From: Rhodopseudomonas palustris
Lineage (GTDB): Bacteria; Pseudomonadota; Alphaproteobacteria; Rhizobiales; Xanthobacteraceae
DNA length: 64,000 bases
Reading direction: 5' to 3'
NCBI RefSeq assembly: GCF_003226555.1
Contig: NZ_QKQS01000023.1
Location: 1,394,702-1,458,701 of the forward strand
The notes below the pieces were generated by a model, which had not been told where the DNA came from, did not search any database, and saw only the letters and a list, made by a program, of their open reading frames with translations. Shown here piece by piece: positions 43,856-52,441 of this stretch. Position numbers and translations under genes: made by a program. How positions within the stretch are numbered: position 1 is the first letter of the stretch; every line of letters starts with the position of its first letter.

Positions 43856-45235
43856 TTACTTCGCCGGCGCCACCTGCACTCGCAGCCCGTCCTTCGGCTT
43901 CGGGATCGGCCACATCTGCCACGACGCCTGATAGTTTGGCGGCAACGACAGGTCGACGTTCTGCAGCAGGTGTACGGCGAAGCACTTCGCCTGCATGTAG
44001 GCGAAGTTGAGCCCCAGGCACATATGCGCGCCGCCGCCATAGGGAATCCAGGCGAAGCGGTGGCGGCCGCGCGAGGCGTCGTCGGTAAAGCGCAGCGGAT
44101 CGAACTGATCGGGGTTCGGCCAGATCTCCGGCATGTGGTGGGTGTACAGCGGATTGACCGCCACCATGGTGCCGGCCGGAATCGTGTAACCCCTGAAGCT
44201 GAAGGCGCGCGTCGCCCGCCGCGGCAGCGACGGCACCGGCGGCCGCAGCCGCATCGCTTCCTTGAACGCCATCTCTGTGAGCGGCAGCGCGTCGAGCTGT
44301 TCGAAGCTGATCGGCTCGCCCGGTTTCAGCCCGAGCCCGGCAATCTCTTCGCGCAGCTTGTGCTGCCACTCTGGATGCGCGGCGAGCGCGGCAACGAACG
44401 AGGTCAGCGACGATGTCAGCGTGTCGTGCGCCGCCATCATCAGGAAGCTCATGTGATCGATGATCGCCTGGTTCGAGAGTAGCGCGCCGTCGTCGTGGGT
44501 GGCACGGCAGAGCTGCGAGAACAGATCGTCGCCGCCCTTGGCGCGACGAATCGGAATCTGTTCGGCGAAGTAAGCGACGATGCGTTGCCGGCCCTTGACG
44601 CCGCGGGCCATCGCGGTGCCCGGCCACGGCTTGCGGATCGGCGCAACTGAAGCAGCGACCATGTCAATGAAGGCGCGGTTGACCTCGTCGGTTTCGGCGC
44701 CGATCGCGGTGCCGAGGAACGAGGTCGCGGCGAGATCGAGCGTCAGCTGCTTCATCGCCGGGTAGCACAGCATCTCGCCGGGGCGATTTCGCCACTCCGC
44801 GATACGGCGGGCGATGCCGGCGTTGAGTTCGGCCAGATAGGATTGCATCGGGCCGGCTTTGAACGCCACCGACAGCGTGCGCCGGTGCAGCCGGTGCTCG
44901 TCGAAATCGAGCATCATCAGGCCGCGCGGGAACAGCCGCCCGAGGATCGGGCCCCAGCCATGGGTCGAGGAAAACAGCTTGGTATTGTCGAACAGCACCA
45001 GCTCATTGGCTTCCGGCCCGAGCAGGGTGATCGAGGTCTCGCCGAGAACGCGGCTGCGATACACCGGACCATAGGTCCGCGCCATCTTCTCGACCTCGCC
45101 TTTCGGATCGGCGAGCACCGCGAGGGTCCGGCCGATGATCGGCCAACCTTCGTCACCGGGAATGTGGGCGAGCGCGCTACGCTTCGGCGGCACTGGCCGA
45201 GCGACGAGTGACGAATCCGCGACCTGGATCGACAT
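43856..45235 (-). CDS. Cytochrome P450
   Basis: The 459-aa soluble monooxygenase has the full set of P450 motifs: I-helix A-A-H-D-T-L-T-S-S (about residue 280), K-helix K-E-A-M-R-L-R-P-P, and the haem loop F-A-W-I-P-Y-G-G-G-A-H-M-C-L-G-L-N. The ferric ligand is the cysteine in that loop (about residue 406). No N-terminal membrane anchor is seen. GGAGGAGG is 5 bases before the ATG. No ferredoxin or reductase gene is adjacent. Confidence 0.94.
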   Translation of the reverse strand: MSIQVADSSLVARPVPPKRSALAHIPGDEGWPIIGRTLAVLADPKGEVEKMARTYGPVYRSRVLGETSITLLGPEANELVLFDNTKLFSSTHGWGPILGRLFPRGLMMLDFDEHRLHRRTLSVAFKAGPMQSYLAELNAGIARRIAEWRNRPGEMLCYPAMKQLTLDLAATSFLGTAIGAETDEVNRAFIDMVAASVAPIRKPWPGTAMARGVKGRQRIVAYFAEQIPIRRAKGGDDLFSQLCRATHDDGALLSNQAIIDHMSFLMMAAHDTLTSSLTSFVAALAAHPEWQHKLREEIAGLGLKPGEPISFEQLDALPLTEMAFKEAMRLRPPVPSLPRRATRAFSFRGYTIPAGTMVAVNPLYTHHMPEIWPNPDQFDPLRFTDDASRGRHRFAWIPYGGGAHMCLGLNFAYMQAKCFAVHLLQNVDLSLPPNYQASWQMWPIPKPKDGLRVQVAPAK

Positions 45236-45357
45236 GGGGCCTCCTCCGGCGTGTTGCAGCGGCCATGCGGAGGTGTGCCCCCGTTCTGTGGCGCGTTGCA
45301 GTTGAAAATAGGAGGCGTCCGCGTAGCTTGGCAAGGCCAAACCGCGGCGGCGGAGGA

Positions 45358-46662
45358 TTATGACGCTGCGGCCAGCGGCTGGCGCAACCGCTGCTCTGCC
45401 GGGCTCAGGATCGTCATCGGCGCGGCGACGCCGCGCAGCGGGTAGTCGCCAAGCGGCTCCAGCGGTGTGTCGATATGGTTGGCGGCTGCCGCCGTCACCA
45501 GGATGCTGCGGCCGTTGGTTTTCTGCAGCGCTTCGACCCGGCTGGCCTCGTTCACCGCCGGTCCGATCACGGTGAAGTCGAGCCGCTCGGCGGCGCCGAT
45601 ATTGCCGAAGAACACTTCGCCCTCGTGCAGCGCGATGCCGGCGCGCAGCGGCCGCCAGCCGTCGCAGTTCACGCCCGCCGGATCGATCAGGTTGAGCCGC
45701 GACAGGCCCGCCTGCGCTTCCATCGCCGCCGTCAGCGCGGCGTTGCCGGCCGCGCGCGGATTGTCGCCGAGCGGAAACACCGCCAACAGCCCATCGCCGA
45801 TGAACTTCAGGACGTCACCGCCGTTGCGCAGCACCGCGTCGGCGAACACCTCGAAGTAAGCGTTGAGCAGCGCGATCATGTCGTTGCCGCACAGCCGGTC
45901 GGACAAATCGGTGAAGCCGCGCAGGTCCGACATCCAGATGATGGCGCGGATCGGCTCGCCGGCGCCGCGCTTGATATCGCCGCTCAGCACCTTGGCGCCG
46001 GCCACCGGACCGAGATAGGCGCCGAGCGCGTTGATGGCGATCCGGGTCGCGACGTGACGGCCGACATGCAGGCCGAACAGCGTCAGCAGACGCTGGAACT
46101 GCGCCAGATGGTCGTCGCTGAACCCGCCCGGCTGCGTCGTCGCCAAGGTGACGGCGTGGCGGAAGCGCTCGCCGCCCATCGGCAGCGCCAGGTATTCGGT
46201 ATAACCGCCGGCCGCGAGGTCGCGCATGATCGGGAATTCCGCCTGCGCAGCGGCATCCTGGGGATTGCGCCGGATCGCCTTGCCGCCCTCGAACAGGTTG
46301 TGCAGCGGATTGAGCCGGAACGCGTCGGTATCGGCGGTCGATTGGTTGACCTGGACTTCGTCGCACAGCCCGTCGGAGGCCCGCCAATTCCAGGCGAAGC
46401 CGAGCAATTGCGGATGCAGCGTGCGGATGTGAAGCGTGGCGCGATGCACCGGCAGCCCGACCGCGTTCATCCGCCACATCAGCGATTCGAATGTCAGCAG
46501 CATCTCCGGCTCGGCGGAGGCTTCATGCAGCAGCCAGGTGTCCAGCTCGGACAGCGTAATGCTGGCGGGGATGCAGGCAGGTCCGCGCTGGCTGCGGCGG
46601 ACGATGCTGACGCCGGCGGGATAGACGCGCATCGCGTCGGGTGGTGCGGTTGGATCGGTCAC
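45358..46662 (-). CDS. Class III adenylate/guanylate cyclase with unassigned N-terminal domain
   Basis: From the GTG at 46662 (or ATG at 46632) the product has about 434 aa. The C-terminal catalytic domain (about residues 225-400) shows the metal aspartate in W-M-S-D-L-R-G-F-T and the substrate-selecting K-F-I-G-D-G segment with lysine, which favours ATP. V-I-G-P-A-V-N-E-A-S-R-V is also present. The first 200 residues match no sensor domain I can name and include R-A-T-L-H-I-R-T-L-H-P. No membrane helix is seen. Confidence 0.85.
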   Translation of the reverse strand: MTDPTAPPDAMRVYPAGVSIVRRSQRGPACIPASITLSELDTWLLHEASAEPEMLLTFESLMWRMNAVGLPVHRATLHIRTLHPQLLGFAWNWRASDGLCDEVQVNQSTADTDAFRLNPLHNLFEGGKAIRRNPQDAAAQAEFPIMRDLAAGGYTEYLALPMGGERFRHAVTLATTQPGGFSDDHLAQFQRLLTLFGLHVGRHVATRIAINALGAYLGPVAGAKVLSGDIKRGAGEPIRAIIWMSDLRGFTDLSDRLCGNDMIALLNAYFEVFADAVLRNGGDVLKFIGDGLLAVFPLGDNPRAAGNAALTAAMEAQAGLSRLNLIDPAGVNCDGWRPLRAGIALHEGEVFFGNIGAAERLDFTVIGPAVNEASRVEALQKTNGRSILVTAAAANHIDTPLEPLGDYPLRGVAAPMTILSPAEQRLRQPLAAAS

Positions 46663-46805
46663 GCAGGAACTTTCGTTGAGGATTGCAGCAGCGAGCCGCG
46701 ACGGCCTGCCGCACGAAGCGATCTTGCCCCGGCTGGCGGAATTCCCCATCTCACGGATGCGTTATCCTGGCTCCCTTGCCGGAGCGGAGACGCTGGAGGA
46801 GGACC

Positions 46806-47780
46806 ATGAGTTACTTCAAGACCGCTCTCTTGCTGGCCGGCCTCACCGCGCTGTTCATGGGGGTCGGCTATCTGATCGGCGGCGCCAACGGCGCGCTGAT
46901 TGCGCTGATCGTCGCCGCGGCGATGAACATCTTCACCTACTGGAATTCCGACCGGATGGTGCTGTCGATGTACGGCGCCCAGGAGGTCGACGAGCGCTCG
47001 GCGCCGGATCTCCACCGGATGGTGGCGGAACTGGCCGGCCGCGCCGGCTTGCCGATGCCGCGGGTGTTCATCATGGACAACCCGCAGCCGAACGCCTTTG
47101 CCACCGGCCGCAATCCGGAGAACGCCGCCGTCGCCGTCACCACCGGCCTGATGCACCAGCTCAGCCGTGAAGAGCTCGCCGGCGTGGTGGCGCACGAGCT
47201 GGCGCATATCAAGCACCACGACACACTGCTGATGACCATCACGGCGACCATCGCCGGTGCGATCTCGATGGTGGCGCAGTTCGGCATGTTCTTCGGCGGC
47301 AACCGCGAGAACAACAACGGCCCGGGCCTGATCGGCTCGCTGGCGTTGATGATCCTCGCGCCGCTCGGCGCCATGCTGGTGCAGATGGCGATCAGCCGGA
47401 CCCGCGAATACGCCGCCGACGAGATGGGCGCGCGGATCTGTGGCCAGCCAATGTGGCTCGCCTCCGCGCTGGGCCGGATCGAGGCCGCGGCGCATCAGGT
47501 GCCGAACGTCGACGCCGAACGCTCGCCCGCGACCGCGCACATGTTCATCATCAACCCGCTGTCGGGGCAGGGCATGGACAATCTGTTCGCCACCCACCCG
47601 TCGACCGACAACCGGATCGCGGCGCTGCAGCGGCTCGCCGCCGAGATCGGCGGCACGACGTATCGCCCGGCCTCGGCGTTTTCGCGCAGCGCCGGTGTTG
47701 CTCCCGCGAGCGTCCCCCCGCGCGGCAGCGGCCGCAGCCCCTGGGGCGGCCAGCCGCGCGACCGCGGGCCGTGGGGTTAG
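46806..47780 (+). CDS. htpX: Membrane M48 zinc protease HtpX
   Basis: The 324-aa inner-membrane protease degrades misfolded membrane proteins. Helices lie at about residues 5-35 and around 145-190. The zinc site is H-E-L-A-H (about residues 136-140) and a downstream E in [10 protein letters not shown] glycine/proline-rich tail ends the protein. GGAGGAGG is 4 bases before the ATG. A strong terminator follows at 47806. Confidence 0.95.
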   Translation: MSYFKTALLLAGLTALFMGVGYLIGGANGALIALIVAAAMNIFTYWNSDRMVLSMYGAQEVDERSAPDLHRMVAELAGRAGLPMPRVFIMDNPQPNAFATGRNPENAAVAVTTGLMHQLSREELAGVVAHELAHIKHHDTLLMTITATIAGAISMVAQFGMFFGGNRENNNGPGLIGSLALMILAPLGAMLVQMAISRTREYAADEMGARICGQPMWLASALGRIEAAAHQVPNVDAERSPATAHMFIINPLSGQGMDNLFATHPSTDNRIAALQRLAAEIGGTTYRPASAFSRSAGVAPASVPPRGSGRSPWGGQPRDRGPWG

Positions 47781-47805
47781 TCCGCGCCGGATGATCGATG
47801 CTTCG

Positions 47806-47832
47806 AAGGCCCCGGTCCGCCGGGGCCTTTTT
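47806..47832 (+). terminator. Intrinsic terminator of htpX
   Basis: AAGGCCCCGG and CCGGGGCCTT form a 10-bp stem around a TCCG tetraloop, followed by TTTT. It lies 26 bp beyond the htpX stop. Confidence 0.9.
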
Positions 47833-47852
47833 GCTTATCGGTGACGTCCATC

Positions 47853-47940
47853 CGTCATTGCGAGGAGCCGAAGGCGACGAAGCAATCCATAAACTCCGCA
47901 CGCAGGTCTCCTGGATTGCTGCGCTCCGCTCGCAATGACG
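47853..47940. repeat. Dispersed palindromic repeat, copy 4
   Basis: Arms CGTCATTGCGAGGAGCCG and CGCTCCGCTCGCAATGACG flank CAATCC...GGATTG. It is the same family as copies at 24419, 26244 and 43756. It lies between htpX and the MFS transporter gene, right after the htpX terminator. Confidence 0.85.
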
Positions 47941-48052
47941 GGGAGGGAGGCAGCCTCTTGTCGAGCGACGTCTATTTACCTGGCTGGTAATCGACCCGAT
48001 GATGCCGGGCTGCGACCGTGGGACAGCTCGAGCCTTGCCGGGATCCGTCGCC

Positions 48053-49468
48053 ATGCACCAGACCATCGCTCCCACGATCGACACCTCGCGTCGCTGGCGG
48101 GTGCTGGCGATCGTTGTCGCCGCGCAGTTCATGTTCGGGGTTGACGCCTTCATCGTCAACGTCGCGCTGCCGACGATCGCGACCGAACTCGGCGCGTCGT
48201 CATCGCAGCTCGAGGCGGTGGTCGCGGTCTACCTGATCGGCTATGCGACGCTGATCGTCACCGGTGGCCGCCTCGGCGACATCTTCGGCACCAAGACGGT
48301 GTTCCTGCTCGGCGTCGCGGGCTTCACCCTCACCTCGCTGTGGTGCGGGCTGTCGCGCTCCGGTCTTGAGCTGATCCTGGCGCGGCTGGCGCAGGGCACC
48401 ACGGCGGCGTTCATGGTGCCGCAGGTGCTGGCGACGCTGCATGTGCTGTTTCCCGATGCTGCGCGCGCCAAGGCGTTTGCGATCTACGGCACCGTGCTCG
48501 GGCTCGCCGGCGCCACCGGTTTTGCGCTCGGCGGCGTGTTGGTGACGCTCGATCTCGGCGGCTTTGGCTGGCGCTCGATCTTCTACGTCAACGGTCCGGT
48601 CGGGCTGATCATCATCGCGGCCGCGGCCAGGGTGATGCCGCAGACCCCACGGCGGCCGGGCACGCGGCTCGATCTCGGCGGCGCCGTGATCCTGTTTGCC
48701 GGGCTTGTCTGCGTGATCGGGCCGTTGCTGTTCGGCCGCGGTGTCGGCTGGGCCGGCTGGGTGTGGGTCGTGATGGCCGGCGGCGGTGCGATGCTGGCGC
48801 TGTTCCTGCGCCACGAGCGCCGCTTCGCTGCGCGCGGCGGCATGCCGGTGGTGGATCTGACGTTGCTCGGCGACCGCGCCTTCACCCGCGGCCTCGGCGC
48901 TGTGTTCTGCTTCTTCTTCGCCAACCAATCATTCTATCTGGTGATGACGCTGTACATGCAGCTCGAGTTGAACGTCCCACCGCTGCAGGCGGGCTTGGTG
49001 TTTCTGCCGCTGGCGCTGGCCTTCGTGATCGCGTCGAGGCACTCCGGCGCGCGCGCTCGGCGCCGCGGCACGCTGGTGCTGATCGAAGGCTGCCTGCTGC
49101 AGATCGCGGGCCTCGGCCTGATCGCCGCGACGGTGACGGTGATCGCGGCGCCGACACCGTTCATGCTGGCGCTGGCGCTGCTGGTCGCGGGCTACGGCCA
49201 GGGGCTGGTGATGGCACCGCTGTCGGGCGCGGTACTGTCGAGCGTGCAGGCGACCAGCGCCGGCTCAGGCGCGGGGCTCTACGGCACCACCACGCAGATC
49301 GCCAGCGCGGCCGGCGTCGCGGCGCTCGGCTCGGTTTACTTCACGCTGGCGCAAACCGGCTCGGGCCGCCTCGCTCTGCTCGGTACGCTGACTCTGCTGG
49401 CGTTCGCGATCGCCAGCTGTATCGGGCTGCTGCGCTGGATGCGCCGCGCCGTGGCGGTAGCGGCTTAA
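48053..49468 (+). CDS. MFS transporter, DHA2 (EmrB/QacA-like) family
   Basis: The 471-aa protein has 14 predicted helices, the layout of DHA2 drug:proton antiporters. Seen are F-M-F-G-V-D-A-F-I-V-N-V-A-L-P-T-I in helix 1, the loop motif G-G-R-L-G-D-I-F-G-T-K in motif A, and A-R-L-A-Q-G in motif B. Such proteins export hydrophobic cations or drugs. The ATG at 48053 directly precedes M-H-Q-T-I. It converges on the aminotransferase gene with a 4-base overlap of stops. Confidence 0.92.
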   Translation: MHQTIAPTIDTSRRWRVLAIVVAAQFMFGVDAFIVNVALPTIATELGASSSQLEAVVAVYLIGYATLIVTGGRLGDIFGTKTVFLLGVAGFTLTSLWCGLSRSGLELILARLAQGTTAAFMVPQVLATLHVLFPDAARAKAFAIYGTVLGLAGATGFALGGVLVTLDLGGFGWRSIFYVNGPVGLIIIAAAARVMPQTPRRPGTRLDLGGAVILFAGLVCVIGPLLFGRGVGWAGWVWVVMAGGGAMLALFLRHERRFAARGGMPVVDLTLLGDRAFTRGLGAVFCFFFANQSFYLVMTLYMQLELNVPPLQAGLVFLPLALAFVIASRHSGARARRRGTLVLIEGCLLQIAGLGLIAATVTVIAAPTPFMLALALLVAGYGQGLVMAPLSGAVLSSVQATSAGSGAGLYGTTTQIASAAGVAALGSVYFTLAQTGSGRLALLGTLTLLAFAIASCIGLLRWMRRAVAVAA

Positions 49469-50652
49469 GCCGGCACGTTCTCGGCGAGGCACGCCACGGC
49501 GGCGTCGACGCCGCCGCGGCTGTGCGGGATGCCGAGCGCGGTCAGTGCCATCTCGATCACCCCGAGGGTGCCGAGCACCATCGGGGCGTTGACGTGGCCC
49601 ATATGGGCGATCCGGAACGCCTTGTTTTGGAGTTCGCCAATGCCGACGCCGAGCACCACGCCGCACTTCTCCTTGCAGTAACGGTGCAGCGCCGCGATGT
49701 CGTGGCCCTCGGCGGTCCGCACGGTGGTGACGGTGTCGGCGCGCTCGTCCGGATGCTCGATGTTGAAGCCAAGCACGTTGCCTTCGGACCAGACGTCGAC
49801 CGCGCGGCGCACTGCGCCGGCGAGCAGATGATGACGCCGGAAGGTGTTGTCGAGGCCTTCGGCGAACAGGATGTCGAGCGCCTTGCGCAGTGCGAACAAT
49901 AGATGCACCGGCGCGGTGCCGGCGTATTTTTGGTAGTGCTCCGGCCCGTCGCGCTCGGTCCAGTCCCAATACGGCGTGCGCAGGCCGGCATGCTGATGCA
50001 CGGCGCGGGCGCGGTCGCCGACCGCGACGAACGACAGGCCGGGCGGCGACATCAATCCCTTCTGTGATGCCGACATCGCGACGTCGATGCCCCAAGCGTC
50101 CATCTCGAACGGCATGCAGCCGAGCGACGCCACCGCATCAACCATGAACAGCGCCGGATGGTCCGCCGCCTTGATGGCGCGGCCGATCGCTTCGAGATCG
50201 TTGCGGGCGCTGGAGGCGGTGTCGACCTGCACCACCACGATCGCCTTGATCGTATGCGCGGTGTCGCGACGCAGCCGCTCCTCCACCTCGTCGGCGCGCA
50301 CCGCGCGGCGCCAGTCGCCCGGCATCACCTCGACCTCGCAGCCCATCGCGCGGGCTGCGTTGCCCCAGCCGATCGCGAACCGTCCGCTCTCCAGCACCAG
50401 CACCTTGTCGCCGCGCGACAGCACGTTGCTGATCACCGCCTCCCAGGCGCCGTGCCCGTTGGCGATGTAGATATAGGACCTGCCCTTGGTGGCGAATAGC
50501 CGGCTGAGGTCGCTAAGAAGCCCCTCGCTCAGCGCCACCATCTCGTTCGAATAGATGTCGAGCGCTGGGCGATGCATCGCCTGCAGCACCTCGTCGGGCG
50601 TGGTGGTAGGTCCGGGAATCGCCAGGAATTCCCGTCCGGCGCTGACGGCCAT
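49465..50652 (-). CDS. Class V aminotransferase (alanine/serine-glyoxylate type)
   Basis: The 395-aa PLP enzyme begins F-L-A-I-P-G-P-T-T-T-P-D-E-V-L, the typical start of the serine/alanine-glyoxylate aminotransferase branch. The PLP-lysine motif is S-A-S-Q-K-G-L-M-S-P-P-G (about residue 200) and D-A-V-A-S-L-G lies just before it. It would transfer an amino group to glyoxylate, linking photorespiratory-type or C2 carbon metabolism with serine. Annotation as septum-type or phosphoserine aminotransferase is less likely. Confidence 0.88.
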   Translation of the reverse strand: MAVSAGREFLAIPGPTTTPDEVLQAMHRPALDIYSNEMVALSEGLLSDLSRLFATKGRSYIYIANGHGAWEAVISNVLSRGDKVLVLESGRFAIGWGNAARAMGCEVEVMPGDWRRAVRADEVEERLRRDTAHTIKAIVVVQVDTASSARNDLEAIGRAIKAADHPALFMVDAVASLGCMPFEMDAWGIDVAMSASQKGLMSPPGLSFVAVGDRARAVHQHAGLRTPYWDWTERDGPEHYQKYAGTAPVHLLFALRKALDILFAEGLDNTFRRHHLLAGAVRRAVDVWSEGNVLGFNIEHPDERADTVTTVRTAEGHDIAALHRYCKEKCGVVLGVGIGELQNKAFRIAHMGHVNAPMVLGTLGVIEMALTALGIPHSRGGVDAAVACLAENVPA

Positions 50653-50708
50653 GATGTCGGTCCCTGTGGTGAGAGATCTCGCGACCATGCCGGGCCGCGA
50701 GGTCGATT

Positions 50709-51563
50709 TCAAGGCGCCGGCGCGCCTGGCTCGATTGCGTCGGTGACGGTGCGGAAGATCTGGTCCTTGATCTTGGTGGCGAGCGGGCTCGGCAAGATCT
50801 CGGCCGGTTCGCTACGGGTCTTGCAGCCTTCGGTCAGGCGCACGATCCAGACTTCTCCGTCGGTGTAATAGGCATCACCTTCGCCGTTGCGGCCGTTGAC
50901 GGTCGGTCCGATCCCGGAGATCTGATATTTCGCCTCGACCATTTTGGTCGCCTCGAGATCGGCGGTGAAGCGGTCACGCTCGGCGTCGATGTCGGATGCG
51001 ATGTGATGCGTCACCGCGCCGGTGTAGTGACTGACGCCGACGCCGCGGTCAAAGGTGGCGCTGCCGAGCCAGACCGGGCGGCCTTCCTGGCCGCTGTCGA
51101 GCACCTTCCACAGCCGCACATGGTTGCGCCGGTCGGCGCTGTGCCCGTCGGGTTTCTCGAAGGCGAGATCCTCGCGGCGATCGAGATAATACAGGCTCGA
51201 CACCGGCGCGTCCGGATAGGGACGGTCGAGCAGCACGCTGCCGGCGATCGCGATCGACGAGCGCAGCGTGATCGGATCGGCCGGGTGCCAGTTCGCCGCC
51301 AGGATCGCGCAGACGATGTCGTGCTGATCGCCGATCAGCCCGACATTGATCGGATCGCCGGGAATGCCTTGCGCCGTGCGCGTCACCATCGGCACGTCGG
51401 CGAGCCGGCGCTGATGTTCATAGTGAGTCCAGAACAGCGGCAGCGCCAGATAAGCGAGGATCGCGTAGCAGCCGATCAGCACCACCGAAATCTGCGACGC
51501 GCGCCGCAGCCGGCGCTTACGCGGCCGTTGTGGATGCGCAGGATCGTGCGCCGTCTCGTTCAC
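50709..51563 (-). CDS. LssY C-terminal domain membrane protein
   Basis: The 284-aa protein has one N-terminal transmembrane helix (about residues 27-47) and an LssY-C domain, recognisable in G-D-P-I-N-V-G-L-I-G, then N-W-H-P-A-D-P-I-T-L-R-S-S, R-P-Y-P-D-A-P-V-S-S-L-Y and L-A-F-E-K-P. LssY-C domains occur with type I secretion and PAP2 phosphatase proteins. Here the domain stands alone. Its role is unknown. Confidence 0.85.
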   Translation of the reverse strand: MNETAHDPAHPQRPRKRRLRRASQISVVLIGCYAILAYLALPLFWTHYEHQRRLADVPMVTRTAQGIPGDPINVGLIGDQHDIVCAILAANWHPADPITLRSSIAIAGSVLLDRPYPDAPVSSLYYLDRREDLAFEKPDGHSADRRNHVRLWKVLDSGQEGRPVWLGSATFDRGVGVSHYTGAVTHHIASDIDAERDRFTADLEATKMVEAKYQISGIGPTVNGRNGEGDAYYTDGEVWIVRLTEGCKTRSEPAEILPSPLATKIKDQIFRTVTDAIEPGAPAP

Positions 51564-51596
51564 CCTTCCCCCCGCAGCCGGCCGGTCGCGCTTCGA

Positions 51597-52328
51597 TCAG
51601 CGCCGTGTCTCGCGGCAACCGGCGGCCTCGGCTTCCTCGACCGAGCAGAACCAGCGGGTGCCCTTGCTGATCTTCATCCGGATCTGTGCATACCAGCGGC
51701 TGGTCGGCTTGTGATAGATGCATTCGCCGGATCTGTTGACGTTGCCCTTGATGGTGCAGTCCGGAGAGGGCGCCACCGGTCCGGACGCCGAAGCGAGCAG
51801 AATCCGGCGGGCATCCTTCGGCGGCCTGGTGGCTCCGAGGATCGGCGTCTTGCTGCTGCGCACCCGCCACGCCCAAGGCGCGATGAACGAGCCCTGCCAC
51901 AGCCCCAACTTGGCGGCGCGGGCGGCCTTCTCGTCGGCGTCGTAGGCGTGCGACGACTGCGGGGCAGCCAGGGCCCAGCCGTTTTTGACCATCCATTGCC
52001 CCGGGTCTTCACCGTCGACGTCGCATTTGGCGGTCGAGCGGCCGGCTTTGTCGACGCGCTGAACGTGGCAGGTCCAGCTCTTGCCGGCGGTATGCTGAAC
52101 CAGCGCATCGCGCGCGGCGATGCCGCAAGTCCAGCGGTCGCCTTTGGTGTTGAGGCAGAGCTGATCCCGCCCTGGTGCGTCGATCCCGGCGAGGCGGATG
52201 CGGGACTTGCCGATCAGGATATGGTCGCCGTCGCGGATCTTGGGCACGCCGCTGATGTCGGCGGCCTGGGCAGCTGCTGGCAGCAGCAGGAGCAAAAGCG
52301 ATAGCAGCCATGTTTTCAGCTTGAGCAT
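51597..52328 (-). CDS. Secreted SNase-like (thermonuclease-fold) protein
   Basis: The 243-aa protein has a signal peptide of about 22 residues ending A-A-Q-A. The staphylococcal-nuclease fold is recognisable by I-R-D-G-D-H-I-L-I-G-K-S-R-I-R-L-A-G-I-D-A-P and W-M-V-K-N-G-W-A-L-A. One catalytic arginine and aspartate (R-L-A-G-I-D) are visible, but the usual second arginine/glutamate pair is not clear. A cysteine-rich C-terminal part follows. It may cleave nucleic acid or only bind it in the periplasm. Confidence 0.85.
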   Translation of the reverse strand: MLKLKTWLLSLLLLLLPAAAQAADISGVPKIRDGDHILIGKSRIRLAGIDAPGRDQLCLNTKGDRWTCGIAARDALVQHTAGKSWTCHVQRVDKAGRSTAKCDVDGEDPGQWMVKNGWALAAPQSSHAYDADEKAARAAKLGLWQGSFIAPWAWRVRSSKTPILGATRPPKDARRILLASASGPVAPSPDCTIKGNVNRSGECIYHKPTSRWYAQIRMKISKGTRWFCSVEEAEAAGCRETRR

Positions 52329-52441
52329 GCGTCGACCTTCCCGGCAGTCACCCTGCGGCCAAACAGGTCTGGCGATTGTGCTGAATCTTGGGCCGCCCTG
52401 CCAGAGCAACGGCGGCGCGTTGCTTCAACTTCGTGCGACGC

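Noticed and set aside
43856..46662. Secondary-metabolite cluster around the P450
   Set aside because: The neighbours are an SDR and a signalling cyclase; there is no scaffold synthase, so a pathway cannot be claimed.
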